Below are positions 1 through 7,877 of a DNA stretch of 64,000 nucleotides, piece after piece. The translations under genes and the position numbers were made by a program. Where the stretch lies: NCBI RefSeq assembly GCF_000621845.1, contig NZ_JHXF01000008.1:62001-126000 (forward strand). Reading direction: 5' to 3'. Numbering within the stretch: the stretch's first letter is position 1; each line of letters opens with the position of its first letter. The stretch comes from Ruminococcus flavefaciens MA2007. Its GTDB lineage: Bacteria > Bacillota > Clostridia > Oscillospirales > Ruminococcaceae. The notes beneath the pieces are model-generated. The model saw only the letters and a list, made by a program, of their open reading frames with translations. It did not search any database and had not been told where the DNA came from.

Positions 1-848
1 ATATGAGCTCCCTCAACATAGCGGAGGTCGAAAGCGTGCATAGGCTGACCGTATTCAAGCATTACGTAGTTTGTGATATCAACGAAGTTATTGATAGGAC
101 GAACGCCGCTTGCACGGAGTCTTTCTCTCATCCAGCGTGGTGAAGGACCTATCTTAACGTTCTTGACGATACCTGCGCAGTATCTCTGACACTTCTCCTT
201 GTTGATGATATCTACCTTCAGCATTGAGTTGATATCGCCGTCAACGCCCTTGAACTCGGGAGCCTTTACCTTCAGCTCTGTGCCGTAGGTAGCGGCAGTT
301 TCTCTTGCGAGACCGATAACGCTGAGACAGTCGGGGCGGTTTGAGGTTATCTCAAACTCAACGGAAGTATCGTCCAGACCGATAGCTGTGTGGATATCCT
401 CGCCAAGCTTGCAGTCCTCCTCGATGACGAAAACGCCCTCGGGATCTGCATACGGGAAGTCATGAGCTGTGAGACCGAGAGTATCAAGTCCGCAGAACAT
501 ACCGAAGCTCTCAACGCCGCGCATCTTGCACTTCTTTATCTTGCCCTCGGGGAGAACAGCTCCGTCAAGAGCAACGGGGACGAGGTCGCCCTCCTTGACG
601 TTCTTAGCGTTTGTAACTATCTGTATAGGAGCCTCTGCGCCGATGTCCACCTGACAAACGAAGAGCGCGTCAGCATTTTCGTGAGGTCCCTTTGAGAGTA
701 TCTTGCCAACTACAACGTTGGAGATATTGCTTCCCTCTTTTTCGTAGCATTCTACCTTGGAGCCGCTCATTGTGAGGGCATGGCAGAAATCCTTTATAGG
801 CATATCGGCTTTAACATAATCGCCGAGCCATTTCATAGATAAATTCAT
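1..848 (-). CDS. pheT: Phenylalanyl-tRNA synthetase beta subunit, C-terminus off the window
   Basis: Partial gene: the first 282 codons are present and the rest runs off the left edge. The product charges tRNA-Phe as an alpha2beta2 enzyme with PheS. The start reads MNLSMKWLGDY, and an OB-fold tRNA-binding region follows, including GKILSKGPHENADALFVCQVD at about residues 45-65. Downstream come the AEFEITSNRPDCL-like stretch and VRPINNFVDITNYVMLEYGQ, both typical of bacterial PheT. A GGAAAAAAG ribosome site precedes the ATG at 848; an in-frame ATG four codons on is the alternative. It lies 208 bases after pheS on the same strand and should share the T-box-controlled transcript. Confidence 0.95.
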   Translation of the reverse strand, partial: MNLSMKWLGDYVKADMPIKDFCHALTMSGSKVECYEKEGSNISNVVVGKILSKGPHENADALFVCQVDIGAEAPIQIVTNAKNVKEGDLVPVALDGAVLPEGKIKKCKMRGVESFGMFCGLDTLGLTAHDFPYADPEGVFVIEEDCKLGEDIHTAIGLDDTSVEFEITSNRPDCLSVIGLARETAATYGTELKVKAPEFKGVDGDINSMLKVDIINKEKCQRYCAGIVKNVKIGPSPRWMRERLRASGVRPINNFVDITNYVMLEYGQPMHAFDLRYVEGAH

Positions 849-1056
849 ATCTTTTTTCCTTTCGATTTATTCAGAAAAACATTATTGTTTCGTAAGCCGT
901 CATAATTTATTGGTGACGTGGCAAGGGTGCAGCGTCACGCAGTTTTTTATTTGAACCTTACTCATATTGCGCTGTAAGCGATGTATAAGCATGGGCTTTG
1001 ATATCAGTGAGCGAGTTTACGAGCGACACCGTGGCAAGGGTGCAGCGTCACGCTGC
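849..1056. repeat. pheS-pheT gap with element D copy 1
   Basis: The gap between pheS and pheT holds about 95 bases (960-1056) that recur inverted at 2582-2690 with roughly 90% identity by eye. A shorter piece of the same element (GGCAAGGGTGCAGCGTCACGC) is repeated at about 920-945. The element abuts the pheS stop codon and contains a GCAGCGTGACGCTGC palindrome, so it may fold in the pheST message. No promoter was recognised here. Confidence 0.7.
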
Positions 1057-2085
1057 TCAGAACTGCTCTAAGAATCTCACGTCGTTCTCGTAGAGGAGAC
1101 GGAGGTCGTTGATATCATAGCGTCCCATGACCATACGCTCAAGTCCGAGACCGAATGCGAAGCCCGAGTACTCATTGCTGTTGATACCGCAGTTCTCCAG
1201 TACCTTTGGGTGGACCATGCCTGCGCCGAGGAGCTCGATATAGCCCTCGTCCTTACACATTGAGCAGCCCTTGCCGCCGCAGTTGAAGCAGCTGATATCA
1301 ACCTCGCAGCTTGGCTCGGTGAACGGGAAGTGGTGAGGACGGAAACGGAGCTTGCAGTCGTTGCCGTAGAGCTTCTTCATGAGCATTTCGAGAGTGCCCT
1401 TGAGGTCGCTCATTGTGATGCCCTTGTCAACTACAAGTCCCTCTATCTGGTGGAAGAGAGGTGAGTGTGTAGCGTCAACAGCGTCTGAACGGAAAACACG
1501 TCCGGGAGAGATGATACGGATAGGCGGCTTCTGGTTCTCCATAACGTGTACCTGTACGGAAGAGGTCTGTGTACGGAGGAGAACTGTCTCGTTTGTTCCC
1601 TCGATATAAAAAGTATCCTGAGTATCTCTTGCAGGGTGGTCGGGAGGGAGGTTAAGAGCCTCGAAAACATGGTAATCGTCGTCGATCTCGGGACCGTCAG
1701 CGATATTGAAGCCCATGCCGATGAATATTTCTCTTATCTCGTTCTCCACCTTAGTGAGCGGGTGGAGCTTTCCGAAAGGAGCGTGCTTGCCGGGGAGAGT
1801 GATGTCGATCTTCTCCTCTGCCAGCTTAGCAGCCTGTGCGTTTGCTTTCAGTGAAGCGAGCTTGCTGCCGAGAGCTTCTTCGATGTCTGCTCTTACCTTG
1901 TTAGCGAGCTGACCGATAACAGGTCTTTCTTCTGCGGAGAGCTTGCCCATTTGCTTTAAGATAGCGGTGAGCTCGCCCTTTTTGCCGAGGAATTTTATCC
2001 TCAGGTCGTCCAGCGCCTTTATCTCTGTGCAGGAATCAAGCTCCTGCTTAGCCAGCGCTTCGATTTTTTCAAGCTGTTCTTTCAT
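1057..2085 (-). CDS. pheS: Phenylalanyl-tRNA synthetase alpha subunit
   Basis: Catalytic alpha subunit of PheRS, 342 residues, which is the normal bacterial length. The N-terminal coiled coil covers about residues 1-90. The class II catalytic core follows, with motif 2 near ISPGRVFRSDAVDATHSPLF and the end motif FAFGLGLERMVMGRYDINDLR. A CFNCGGKGCSMC zinc-like insertion lies near residues 267-278. The start ATG sits behind a short leader (TGAGGTGAAACA), and the gene follows a T-box with a UUC specifier, so expression should rise when tRNA-Phe is uncharged. pheT is downstream on the same strand. Confidence 0.97.
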   Translation of the reverse strand: MKEQLEKIEALAKQELDSCTEIKALDDLRIKFLGKKGELTAILKQMGKLSAEERPVIGQLANKVRADIEEALGSKLASLKANAQAAKLAEEKIDITLPGKHAPFGKLHPLTKVENEIREIFIGMGFNIADGPEIDDDYHVFEALNLPPDHPARDTQDTFYIEGTNETVLLRTQTSSVQVHVMENQKPPIRIISPGRVFRSDAVDATHSPLFHQIEGLVVDKGITMSDLKGTLEMLMKKLYGNDCKLRFRPHHFPFTEPSCEVDISCFNCGGKGCSMCKDEGYIELLGAGMVHPKVLENCGINSNEYSGFAFGLGLERMVMGRYDINDLRLLYENDVRFLEQF

Positions 2086-2110
2086 TGTTTCACCTCAGAA
2101 TGATTTTGTG

Positions 2111-2187
2111 TGTAGGGGGCGATGCCCACATCGCTCCGTTGTTGTTGATCTCATAAGGACAGGCTGATGTGGGCATCAGCCCCTACA
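2111..2187. repeat. Family B palindromic unit pair between T-box terminator and pheS
   Basis: Two GTAGGGG-armed units face each other: one with a GATGCCCACATCG core, the other its inverted partner ending in CAGCCCCTACA. The pair lies in the transcribed leader between the T-box terminator and the pheS start, so readthrough RNA would carry a strong hairpin. Confidence 0.75.
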
Positions 2188-2204
2188 AATTATTTTGTGT
2201 CGTG

Positions 2205-2458
2205 ACTAAATAAAAAAGTCCTGTCCAACAGGACAAGACTTAAAACCTTGCTTTTATACCACCCATTGTCAGGAGAGCCGACACTCTCTTGTCTTTAACG
2301 CAGACCTACGTCGCAGCCTACTACGCCGCATACAGCAGCGCTTCCGCCTTGCCCCTCGCAAGTGAACTTCGGTATGGACTGTAACAGAGCGCTCTCACCT
2401 TTGCGCTCCTCTCTGAGGAAACAGGTATATACTTACTCTCTCGGTCACTGGGTTATAC
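2205..2458 (-). promoter_or_regulatory. T-box riboswitch (tRNA-Phe) upstream of pheST
   Basis: The minus-strand leader starts with the AGTGA motif just after the promoter. It carries a specifier stretch GAAG-UUC-ACU, with UUC (Phe) at 2366-2364, and a T-box sequence TGGGTGGTATAAAAGC at 2266-2251. It ends in a terminator (about 2242-2211) with AAGTCTTGTCC pairing GGACAGGACTT before a T-run. The specifier agrees with the downstream pheS/pheT genes. The T-box is slightly off the usual ACCGCG wording, but order and spacing are canonical. Confidence 0.92.
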
Positions 2459-2462
2459 ATCA

Positions 2463-2491
2463 ATTATATAGCTGAAATCCAAAAAAATCAA
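2463..2491 (-). promoter_or_regulatory. SigA-type promoter of the pheST leader
   Basis: On the minus strand TTGATT (2491-2486) is separated by 17 bases from TATAAT (2468-2463). Transcription should start just before the T-box AGTGA motif. Confidence 0.8.
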
Positions 2492-2581
2492 GTCTTTTTC
2501 AAAAAAAATCTCAGTTTACTGCAAACTTGTGAAAAAAAGATGAAGCCTTTTGATTTTTTGGAGCGATTTGTTGCAATCTGA

Positions 2582-2690
2582 CGGAAGCAGCGTGACGCTG
2601 CACCCTTGCCACGGTGCCGCTCGTAAACTCGCTCACTGATATCAAAGTCCATGCTTGTACATCGCTTACAGTGCAAAATGAGTGAAGTCC
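2582..2690. repeat. Element D copy 2 (inverted relative to 960-1056)
   Basis: Roughly 95-base element matching the copy beside pheS in inverted orientation, so pheS and its T-box lie between inverted repeats. It includes a GCAGCGTGACGCTGC palindrome. A short extra piece recurs at about 2698-2714. Confidence 0.7.
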
Positions 2691-2718
2691 GAACTGACGG
2701 AAGCAGCGTGACGCCGAT

Positions 2719-2927
2719 GCAGGGGCGGATATTATCCGCCCGTTGAAAAATGTAGGGGACGGCGTCCTCGACGTCCCGCAAGCGCCGAATTTGTTATAAA
2801 TGACCTATTTGTAGGGGACGATGCCCACATCGCCCCGTGGCACACGATTTAAAATAAGCAGGCTGATGTGTGCATCAGCCCCTACATATTATTCTGGCGA
2901 CGGGCGAGCGTAACTCGTCCCTACAAA
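2719..2927. repeat. Run of family B palindromic units
   Basis: The gene-free stretch 2492-2956 ends in several constant-arm units: a GGATATTATCC core, a GACGGCGTCCTCGACGTCC core, a GATGCCCACATC core with its inverted partner, and one with GGGCGAGCGTAACTCGTCCC. Long open frames crossing this stretch on the minus strand have no ribosome site and no protein-like composition. Confidence 0.75.
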
Positions 2928-2956
2928 CATAAATCATGATTTTTTCGCATTGGCAG

Positions 2957-2985
2957 TTGAATTTTTCATAAAAATATGTTATGAT
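2957..2985 (+). promoter_or_regulatory. SigA-type promoter
   Basis: TTGAAT (2957-2962), 17-base spacer, TATGAT (2980-2985), 45 bases before the start codon at 3031. Confidence 0.7.
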
Positions 2986-3030
2986 ATAAAGTACAGCTTC
3001 AATAAAAAATATATGAATGGAGATAAAATA

Positions 3031-3555
3031 ATGGATAATTTTGCAGAACAGCTTGTAAAAAAGAACGAGACAGCTTCTGATAAAACAAGGCGTATCATGG
3101 TAATAATCGTGGGTATCCTGTTCACACTGGCGCTTATAGGTCTTTCTGTGCTCCAGTTGGGCAATCCTATCATGTCCCTGCTCGGCTTGGTGCTTGCGGC
3201 TGTTGCAGGCTACGGCACCTATCATTTCGTACAGAACACCTACGTCGAGTACGAGTACACTTTCACCAACGGCGAGCTTGACGTGGACAAGATAATCGCC
3301 AAGAAGAAGCGCCGCGAGATGCTTTCCACAAATATCCGTCAGTTCACCGACTTCGGCAAATACAGCGACGGCATGGAGGAATCCGCAGACATGACTGTTA
3401 TACTTGCTACTGACAACATTGCTTCTCATGAGTATTATGCGGATTTTACCGACGAAAATGTGGGCTCTGCGAGGCTTATCTTCGCACCCGATGAGAGAAT
3501 GCTCGAAAATATAAAGAAAGCTCTTCCTGCAAAGCTGAGAACTAAGCAGCAGTAA
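3031..3555 (+). CDS. Conserved small membrane protein, unknown function (possibly DUF6106)
   Basis: 174 residues. Two membrane segments span about residues 22-42 and 46-65 (MVIIVGILFTLALIGLSVLQ, then SLLGLVLAAVAGYGTYHFV). A soluble tail follows, rich in charge: EYEYTFTNGELDVDKIIAKKKR and a beta-rich end. The start at 3031 is chosen because GGAG lies 9 bases upstream; longer in-frame starts lack a ribosome site. It resembles a family I remember as DUF6106 from related clostridia, but I could not check this. It is probably cotranscribed with the NAD(P)H-hydrate repair gene 52 bases downstream. No function is known to me. Confidence 0.85.
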   Translation: MDNFAEQLVKKNETASDKTRRIMVIIVGILFTLALIGLSVLQLGNPIMSLLGLVLAAVAGYGTYHFVQNTYVEYEYTFTNGELDVDKIIAKKKRREMLSTNIRQFTDFGKYSDGMEESADMTVILATDNIASHEYYADFTDENVGSARLIFAPDERMLENIKKALPAKLRTKQQ

Positions 3556-3607
3556 CAGGAATTGTATAAAAAATTCGGCGTAAAACGCTAAAGGGGAGGT
3601 CATTTAT

Positions 3608-5314
3608 ATGCAGATAGTTACACCAAAGCAAATGAGCAGACTCGAAGAGCGCTCCGAGAAGCTGGGCGTGTCCAAAAGACAGCTCATGGAGAACGCAGGC
3701 GGAAAGCTTGCAGAGCTCATCGAGAATTACTGCACCGCAGAGGCAAAGCTGAAGCCCGAGTACTGCTCGGTAGTATTTCTTGCAGGTACGGGAAATAACG
3801 GCGGAGACTGCTTCGCAGCGGCGGATATCCTTGTCTACAAGGGCTACAGGATAACTATTATCCATATAGGCGGACTTCCCAAAACTCCGCTGGCGCAGGA
3901 AATGCTCAGCAGACTGCCCCGTGACCGCATAACCTTTATCGAGGGCTTCCGCAGCGGCAATGTTGAGGCGGCTATCGAAGCGGCGGAGCTTGACTACATG
4001 ACCATACAGCCCAAGAGCTCGGACAGCTCCGACGGCAAAAAGGAGCACAATCCCCTCGATGACATACTCCTTGCCGAGAAGAACCGCATGGGACTTATCA
4101 AAGGCGCTGTCGTAGGCGCACAGGTCCTTGTGGACGGCGTTTTCGGAACAGGCTTCCACGGACAGCTTGACAAGGACACAATGGGCATTTTCGGCATAGG
4201 CTCGGGAGCTTACCGTATTGCGGTGGACGTTCCCAGCGGCGGAAACAGCTCCTCGGGTACGGCAGCCGTGGGCATATTCAAGGCTGACGAGACTATCACC
4301 TTCGGATTTATAAAGTCGGGAATGTCACAGTTCCCCATGAAGAAATACTGCGGCAAGGTAACAGTTGCGGACATCGGTATCCCCGAAGAAGCGCTGAGAA
4401 TACTTGACGGCGAGAGAAAATACTACCGTATCGAGAGAAACTTCCTTGCCTCATATCCGCCCAAGCGCAGCAGAGACGCTCACAAGGGCGATTTCGGAAC
4501 TGTCCTTGTTATCGCAGGCAGCTCCTCAATGCGCGGTGCTGCGGCATTTGCCACGCTGGGAGCTCTCCGCAGCGGCGTGGGACTGGTTCGTCTGGCTTCT
4601 GTTGAGAAGTGTATAGACACCGTATCCGTACTTGCTCCCGAAGCTACATTTCTGGAGCTTGACAGCGATGATTACGGCTATATGCTCTATGATTCCAGCC
4701 GCGAGCCCCTTGAAGAAGCCATGAAAAAGGCTGACGCGATAGTTATCGGCTGCGGCATGGGAGTAACTCCCGACACTATCGAGCTCACCAAATTCATCAC
4801 TCAGAATGCTCCCTGTCCCGTAATTATCGACGCAGATGGAATAAACTGCATAGCTAAGGACATAGATATTTTAATGAAGAAGCGCACGGACATCATCATT
4901 ACTCCCCATATGGGCGAAATGGCAAGGCTTCTCAGCTGCGACACGGAGATGATAGCTGAAAACAGGCTCATTGCCGCTGAGAAGTACGCTGAGCAGTTCG
5001 GCATAACCGTTGTCCTCAAGGGAGCAGGCACTGTGGTGGCAGACAGCCACTCCACAGCCGCTAACCACACAGGCAACGCAGGTATGAGCGTGGGCGGCAG
5101 CGGCGATGTGCTGGCAGGCATGATAGGCGCTGCTGTAGCACAGGGCTGCGGCATATTCGACGGAGCCTGCGCAGGCGTTTATATGCACGGACTTGCAGGC
5201 GATAAGGCAGCTCAGAAGCTGGGCATGGAGGCTATGCTGCCGAGGGATATCATCAGCAATATCTCCGACGCTTTCGGCATTTTAAAGGAAAAGAAGAAAA
5301 ATATGACCGTATAA
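3608..5314 (+). CDS. nnr: Bifunctional NAD(P)H-hydrate epimerase / ADP-dependent NAD(P)H-hydrate dehydratase
   Basis: 568 residues, a fusion of two metabolite-repair enzymes. The N-terminal YjeF domain (about 1-235) epimerises damaged NAD(P)HX, with GTGNNGGDCFAAA near residue 60. The C-terminal ribokinase-like domain (about 275-560) dehydrates the S form using ADP, with HKGDFGTVLVIAGS, PHMGEMARL and GGSGDVLAG signatures. A low-complexity insertion (PKSSDSSDGKKEHNP, about 135-150) interrupts the first domain. AAAGGGGAGG lies 9-15 bases before the ATG. The soluble cytoplasmic enzyme probably shares the promoter at 2957. Confidence 0.95.
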   Translation: MQIVTPKQMSRLEERSEKLGVSKRQLMENAGGKLAELIENYCTAEAKLKPEYCSVVFLAGTGNNGGDCFAAADILVYKGYRITIIHIGGLPKTPLAQEMLSRLPRDRITFIEGFRSGNVEAAIEAAELDYMTIQPKSSDSSDGKKEHNPLDDILLAEKNRMGLIKGAVVGAQVLVDGVFGTGFHGQLDKDTMGIFGIGSGAYRIAVDVPSGGNSSSGTAAVGIFKADETITFGFIKSGMSQFPMKKYCGKVTVADIGIPEEALRILDGERKYYRIERNFLASYPPKRSRDAHKGDFGTVLVIAGSSSMRGAAAFATLGALRSGVGLVRLASVEKCIDTVSVLAPEATFLELDSDDYGYMLYDSSREPLEEAMKKADAIVIGCGMGVTPDTIELTKFITQNAPCPVIIDADGINCIAKDIDILMKKRTDIIITPHMGEMARLLSCDTEMIAENRLIAAEKYAEQFGITVVLKGAGTVVADSHSTAANHTGNAGMSVGGSGDVLAGMIGAAVAQGCGIFDGACAGVYMHGLAGDKAAQKLGMEAMLPRDIISNISDAFGILKEKKKNMTV

Positions 5315-5371
5315 AAGGCGGTTGGATGTGAAAATCGTTATCATAACTATAACTCGATTGGAGCTGGTAAC

Positions 5372-5983
5372 ATGAAAAGGATATTCACATTCGTACTGAC
5401 TATGGCTATGGCGCTGTGCCTTGCAGCCTGCGCTGTGCCGAAAGGGGGCGGGAGCTCCCGAAAGAACGGTCTCGGCAATGCTTTTTCGGCAGTTGTGGGC
5501 ATAACTCTTGACCGACTTGAAGCCGAGGGCGAGATAAAGCGCTACGGCGAGGGCGTGTGGGAGATAGAGTTTTCCCAGCCCAATACTCTCAGCGGCGTAA
5601 AGCTGGAATTCAGCGAGGGCAGCGTGCTTGCCTCCTACAAGGGGCTCAGCTTTTCCGTGCCCCAGTCAGCAGTGCCAGTAAAGGCAATGATGCTCAATCT
5701 CATAAAGGCTGTGGAGGACAACGCAAAGCTTGCAGAGCTCAGCGGCGAGGAGAGCGACGGTATGCTGAAAATAAGCGGCAGTCTTGACGGCGGAGACTAC
5801 ACTCTTACCGTTGACAAGGACGGTCTGCTCAGCGGCTTTGAAATGCCCAACAACAAGCTGACCATGAAGTTTTCGGAGATGAAGACTGCGGAGATAACCA
5901 TAGAGCAGTCGGCTTCGGAGACCTCTGCTGAGACTGCAACAGAAGCAGTATCCACAACAACCACGACTGCTAACGTACAGTAA
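5372..5983 (+). CDS. Lipoprotein of unknown function
   Basis: 203 residues with a lipoprotein signal peptide: MKRIFTFVLTMAMALCLAAC, lipid-modified Cys at 20. The mature part has a Gly/Ser-rich start and a beta-rich body (residues 45-180) containing EGVWEIEFSQPNTLSGVKLEF. It ends in a Thr/Ser tail (about 180-203, TTTTT). Such tails act as linkers elsewhere in this window. GGAG lies 9 bases before the ATG. It follows nnr by 57 bases and could be cotranscribed; a strong terminator follows at once. No enzymatic motif was seen. Confidence 0.85.
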   Translation: MKRIFTFVLTMAMALCLAACAVPKGGGSSRKNGLGNAFSAVVGITLDRLEAEGEIKRYGEGVWEIEFSQPNTLSGVKLEFSEGSVLASYKGLSFSVPQSAVPVKAMMLNLIKAVEDNAKLAELSGEESDGMLKISGSLDGGDYTLTVDKDGLLSGFEMPNNKLTMKFSEMKTAEITIEQSASETSAETATEAVSTTTTTANVQ

Positions 5984-5985
5984 AA

Positions 5986-6014
5986 GCAAACCGCAGGCTA
6001 TGCCTGCGGTTTTT
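5986..6014 (+). terminator. Intrinsic terminator after the lipoprotein gene
   Basis: AAACCGCAGGC, TAT loop, GCCTGCGGTTTTT: an 11-bp stem followed by Ts. Confidence 0.9.
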
Positions 6015-6054
6015 AGTTTGTCAAAAAACATATTATTTAAGGAGACGCTGTTTT

Positions 6055-6265
6055 ACCTATGAAAGGGATTCCAAAGGGACTGTGTTCCTTTGGCGGAGTG
6101 ACTCCCCATAAAATGGGGAGATGTCGCGAAGCGACAGAGGGGCTGGGGCAGTTAGCTTGGGGCAAAGCCCCACAGTTACAAAGCGCTCCGCAAGAGGTGA
6201 ATTCAAAAACAGTCCAGTGGACTGTTTTTGAAGAGGAGACGCCCTGCAAGTGAGGGCGTCTCCTT
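6055..6265. repeat. Family A modular hairpin element, copy 1
   Basis: The element runs GGGATTCCAAAGGGAC, CTCCCC..GGGGAG, GTCGCGAAGCGAC, GGGGCAAAGCCCC, then AAAACAGTCCAGTGGACTGTTTT and GGAGACGCCC..GGGCGTCTCC, each a separate palindrome. Parts recur at 7603-7760, 34727-34855, 45396-45490 and 52953-53125. The open frames of 60-70 codons across it are by-products of this repeat. The element fills the gap between two convergent genes. Confidence 0.8.
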
Positions 6266-6294
6266 ATGAAATATAGCTTTTCTGCAATATGTTA

Positions 6295-7410
6295 TTATTT
6301 ACAGAAATCCTGCAATGAAGCTTCGCCGCCTGTTGCTGTGAATGCATAATAGGACAGGATAGCCGATGCGTCAAGGGCGTTCACAGCTCCGTCCTTGTCA
6401 ACGTCAAGGTGTTTGAGCTGTTCTGCGGTATAAGCTCCGCCATTTTCGGTCTGCACCTTTGAGTAAAGGCTCAGAGCTTCGGACGCGTCAACAGCGTCTA
6501 TCTTATAGTCACCGTTGCCGTCGCCGAGGCTTATGATGTATGGAGAAACGTCAAAGCCGACCTGCTCTGAGTATTCCTTGACGGATACGGGAAATGCCCA
6601 GCCAAGAGCTTCGTCCTCCACAAAAATGACAGGTGTTATACGGTTCCCCTGACTTTTTGCAATGTCATAGAGACTAACGCCGCTGTAAAGCTCCATTGTG
6701 GGGTTCTCCCAGAAATGCTTCCTATCCAGCTGTGATTTTACCTTGCTTATATCGTCCTTGCTCTTTAAGCCGTAGACCACAAGATAGTCGGTCCTGTTGT
6801 CCTTGCCTGCGTTTAATACAACATCAAACTTAACATAATCATCGCAGAGAGATTTGCCGTCGGTGCTGCGGGTATAGGCGTTGAGGATTTCTTCCTTTTT
6901 TTCAAGAGCGTCTGCAATGTCAGTGGCAGGCTGGAGGTCAGGCGGTGTATAGAGGTTTATCTCGGTTATTATGTCAGAATTCAGAGCCTTCTGATACTGC
7001 TCGTCTGTGAGAGAACATACTATAGACGGGGTAAACTGGCTGCACCATGCGGCGGAGGGCTCAACACCCAGCTCGCTGAGTATCTCTGCGGACTTCTTCC
7101 CGAAGGCTTCTTTCAGCATATCAAGGCGAATTCTCTTATAATAATCTGTGACCATTTTCTCGATCTCTCTCTGGTCGCTTACAGTATCATACAGCGAGTA
7201 CTGATAATCATGAGTTTTTTTAGAAACGATCGTGTCTATCTCCGAGGTGTCGATATTCTTATAAAATATCCAGTAATTCTTTGTCTGGGCGGTTCCTTCC
7301 GAAGCCGCAGTTTCGGGAGTGTTTTCTGCTGTCACAGCAGTCGGGACTGCCGTCAGAGCTGTCATTGAAAGTGCTGCTGCAAGAACAGCTGATAATAGCC
7401 TTTTTTTCAT
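6295..7410 (-). CDS. Secreted dockerin protein, unknown N-terminal region
   Basis: 371 residues. The signal peptide (about 1-28) ends near TAVTA. Residues 45-295 match no family I can name; they look like a folded region with no sugar-binding or catalytic motif I recognise. A type I dockerin occupies about 296-371: GDGNGDYKIDAVDASEAL and DVDKDGAVNALDASAIL are its two calcium loops, and a LSYYAF helix follows the second. The dockerin should bind a cohesin, placing this protein in a cellulosome. AGGAGG lies 9 bases before the ATG. It is transcribed alone. The dockerin closely resembles that of the VanY-type protein at 57413. Confidence 0.92.
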   Translation of the reverse strand: MKKRLLSAVLAAALSMTALTAVPTAVTAENTPETAASEGTAQTKNYWIFYKNIDTSEIDTIVSKKTHDYQYSLYDTVSDQREIEKMVTDYYKRIRLDMLKEAFGKKSAEILSELGVEPSAAWCSQFTPSIVCSLTDEQYQKALNSDIITEINLYTPPDLQPATDIADALEKKEEILNAYTRSTDGKSLCDDYVKFDVVLNAGKDNRTDYLVVYGLKSKDDISKVKSQLDRKHFWENPTMELYSGVSLYDIAKSQGNRITPVIFVEDEALGWAFPVSVKEYSEQVGFDVSPYIISLGDGNGDYKIDAVDASEALSLYSKVQTENGGAYTAEQLKHLDVDKDGAVNALDASAILSYYAFTATGGEASLQDFCK

Positions 7411-7529
7411 AAGATGACCTCCTTTTGAATGTATATTAACGATAGATATGGTTTCTTCTTTCTATTTATTAGACGTTTGAAAGCAGAGAAACTCTCACCT
7501 CTTTCGCAAAAAAGCCGAGATTTGTACGC

Positions 7530-7560
7530 CTGCACAAAATATTTCGATAGATTTGTGCAG
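7530..7560. repeat. Short inverted repeat upstream of the dockerin gene
   Basis: CTGCACAAA and TTTGTGCAG form a perfect 9-bp inverted repeat around 13 bases, about 120 bases upstream of the minus-strand dockerin gene. It could be an operator or a hairpin; nothing decides between them. Confidence 0.4.
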
Positions 7561-7602
7561 ATATACAGCGGAGTAGGGGCGATGTTATGTTACATTAAGG
7601 GA

Positions 7603-7760
7603 CGCCTTCGTAACTGCGGGGCTTTGCCCCAGGCTAACCGCCCCAGCCCCTCTGTCGCTTTGCGACATCTCCCCACACTGTGGGAAGTCACCCCACAAGG
7701 GCTGTCAGCCCTTGACCTGACCAAAGGGACAGAGTCCCTTTGGAATCCCATTCATATTCT
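7603..7760. repeat. Family A modular hairpin element, copy 2 (inverted)
   Basis: Reverse-strand copy of the element at 6055: GGGATTCCAAAGGGAC, TGACTTCCCAC..GTGGGGAG, GTCGCAAAGCGAC, GGGGCTGGGGCGGTTAGC and GGGGCAAAGCCCC. It carries an extra AAGGGCTGACAGCCCTT palindrome not present in copy 1. The 113-codon frame crossing it has no ribosome site of its own and is not called. It fills most of the 467-base gap 7411-7877. Confidence 0.8.
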
Positions 7761-7816
7761 CAATAAGTAAATACAGTACTGGGATTATTTTCATAAAACT
7801 GTTTTTTATTGATTTG

Positions 7817-7845
7817 TTGCCAAATATGTGATTTCGTGCTATAAT
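7817..7845 (+). promoter_or_regulatory. SigA-type promoter
   Basis: TTGCCA (7817-7822), 17 bases, TATAAT (7840-7845), 32 bases before the GTG start at 7878. Confidence 0.8.
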
Positions 7846-7877
7846 TAAAGAACAATTACACTTTCGGGAGGTCAGCC

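Noticed and set aside
2488-3603. Minus-strand open frames of 97 and 242 codons
   Set aside because: They run through repeats and antisense to a well-supported gene, without ribosome sites.
6059-6253. Short open frames inside family A elements (also 7429-7770 and 34727-34990)
   Set aside because: They share sequence because the repeat is shared; no ribosome sites and no protein-like pattern.
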